Positions 15,395 to 15,470 of a stretch of 15,470 bases of DNA are shown piece by piece (position 1 is the first letter of the stretch; every line of letters starts with the position of its first letter). Source of the DNA: Thiobacillus sp. (GTDB lineage: Bacteria > Pseudomonadota > Gammaproteobacteria > Burkholderiales > Thiobacillaceae). A program made the translations under genes and the position numbers. The notes under the pieces were generated by a model that did no database searches, was not told the DNA's origin, and saw only the letters and a list, made by a program, of their open reading frames with translations. The DNA lies in assembly GCA_020216925.1 (NCBI GenBank), contig JAIWOL010000099.1:1-15470 (forward strand), given 5' to 3'.

Positions 15395-15470
15395 TGGTGA
15401 ACCGCAAGAAACCACCGCTGCTCGGAATCCCGCCGTCCGTCAAAATCACTGATCTGGCTGCCCGCCATGG
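15391..15470 (+). CDS. Start of unidentified gene downstream of parA, cut by window end
   Basis: An ATG overlapping the parA stop (ATGA) opens a frame that runs to the window end, 26 full codons. It begins MMVNRKKPPLLGIPPSVKIT, continuing to DLAARHG. The tight overlap argues for one operon with parA. In related elements a replication or partition gene often sits here, but the visible residues are too few to name a family. Confidence 0.55.
   Translation, partial: MMVNRKKPPLLGIPPSVKITDLAARH

Overview
The window looks like a chromosomal stretch of a GC-rich proteobacterium, most probably a betaproteobacterium of the Thiobacillus / Nitrosomonadales type. The grounds are the dapA-bamC-metallohydrolase order, high GC with strong C/G third positions, BamC outer-membrane machinery and a rubrerythrin / Fe-S protein / DUF3501 cluster. 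The assignment rests on gene content only.

Layout. (1) Positions 1-622 hold the 3' part of a divergent FliR-like export-apparatus membrane protein. (2) 698-5199 is one tight rightward block: dapA, bamC, a YycJ-like metallo-hydrolase, the RNA helicase rhlE and a small DUF3301 membrane protein. The last three are joined by 4-nt or similar overlaps and use GTG or TTG starts. (3) 5209-7342 is a leftward block: msrB, an OXNAD1-like flavin reductase beginning 3 nt after msrB, and an exported metallo-beta-lactamase-fold hydrolase. (4) 7343-7643 is a divergent regulatory region with a near-consensus promoter, a perfect 17-bp palindrome just downstream of it and a leader hairpin. It drives a rubrerythrin gene closed by a clear intrinsic terminator. 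(5) 8156-11308 carries a GlpC/HdrD-like Fe-S protein, a DUF3501 protein and a cyclopropane fatty acid synthase. (6) 11412-13945 (minus) carries a tandem UspA protein translationally coupled to a Kef-type antiporter gene. (7) From about 13946 the sequence changes character: about 576 bases without a recognisable gene but rich in inverted repeats, then a lower-GC parA of the type carried by integrative conjugative elements (ICEs), and the start of a further gene overlapping it.

The blocks suggest cell-envelope and lysine biosynthesis housekeeping on the left. Oxidative-damage functions fill the centre: methionine sulfoxide repair, peroxide scavenging by rubrerythrin, redox Fe-S proteins and membrane lipid modification. 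Stress and ion homeostasis genes lie on the right, followed by one end of a probable integrated element.

The most striking observation is that the Kef gene is a chimera. Its first ~124 residues are the N-terminus and first two membrane helices of a P-type cation ATPase, joined in frame to a Kef antiporter that has lost its own first helices. The second is the element boundary next to parA, with a perfect 11-bp-arm palindrome. The third is the architecture of the rubrerythrin control region.
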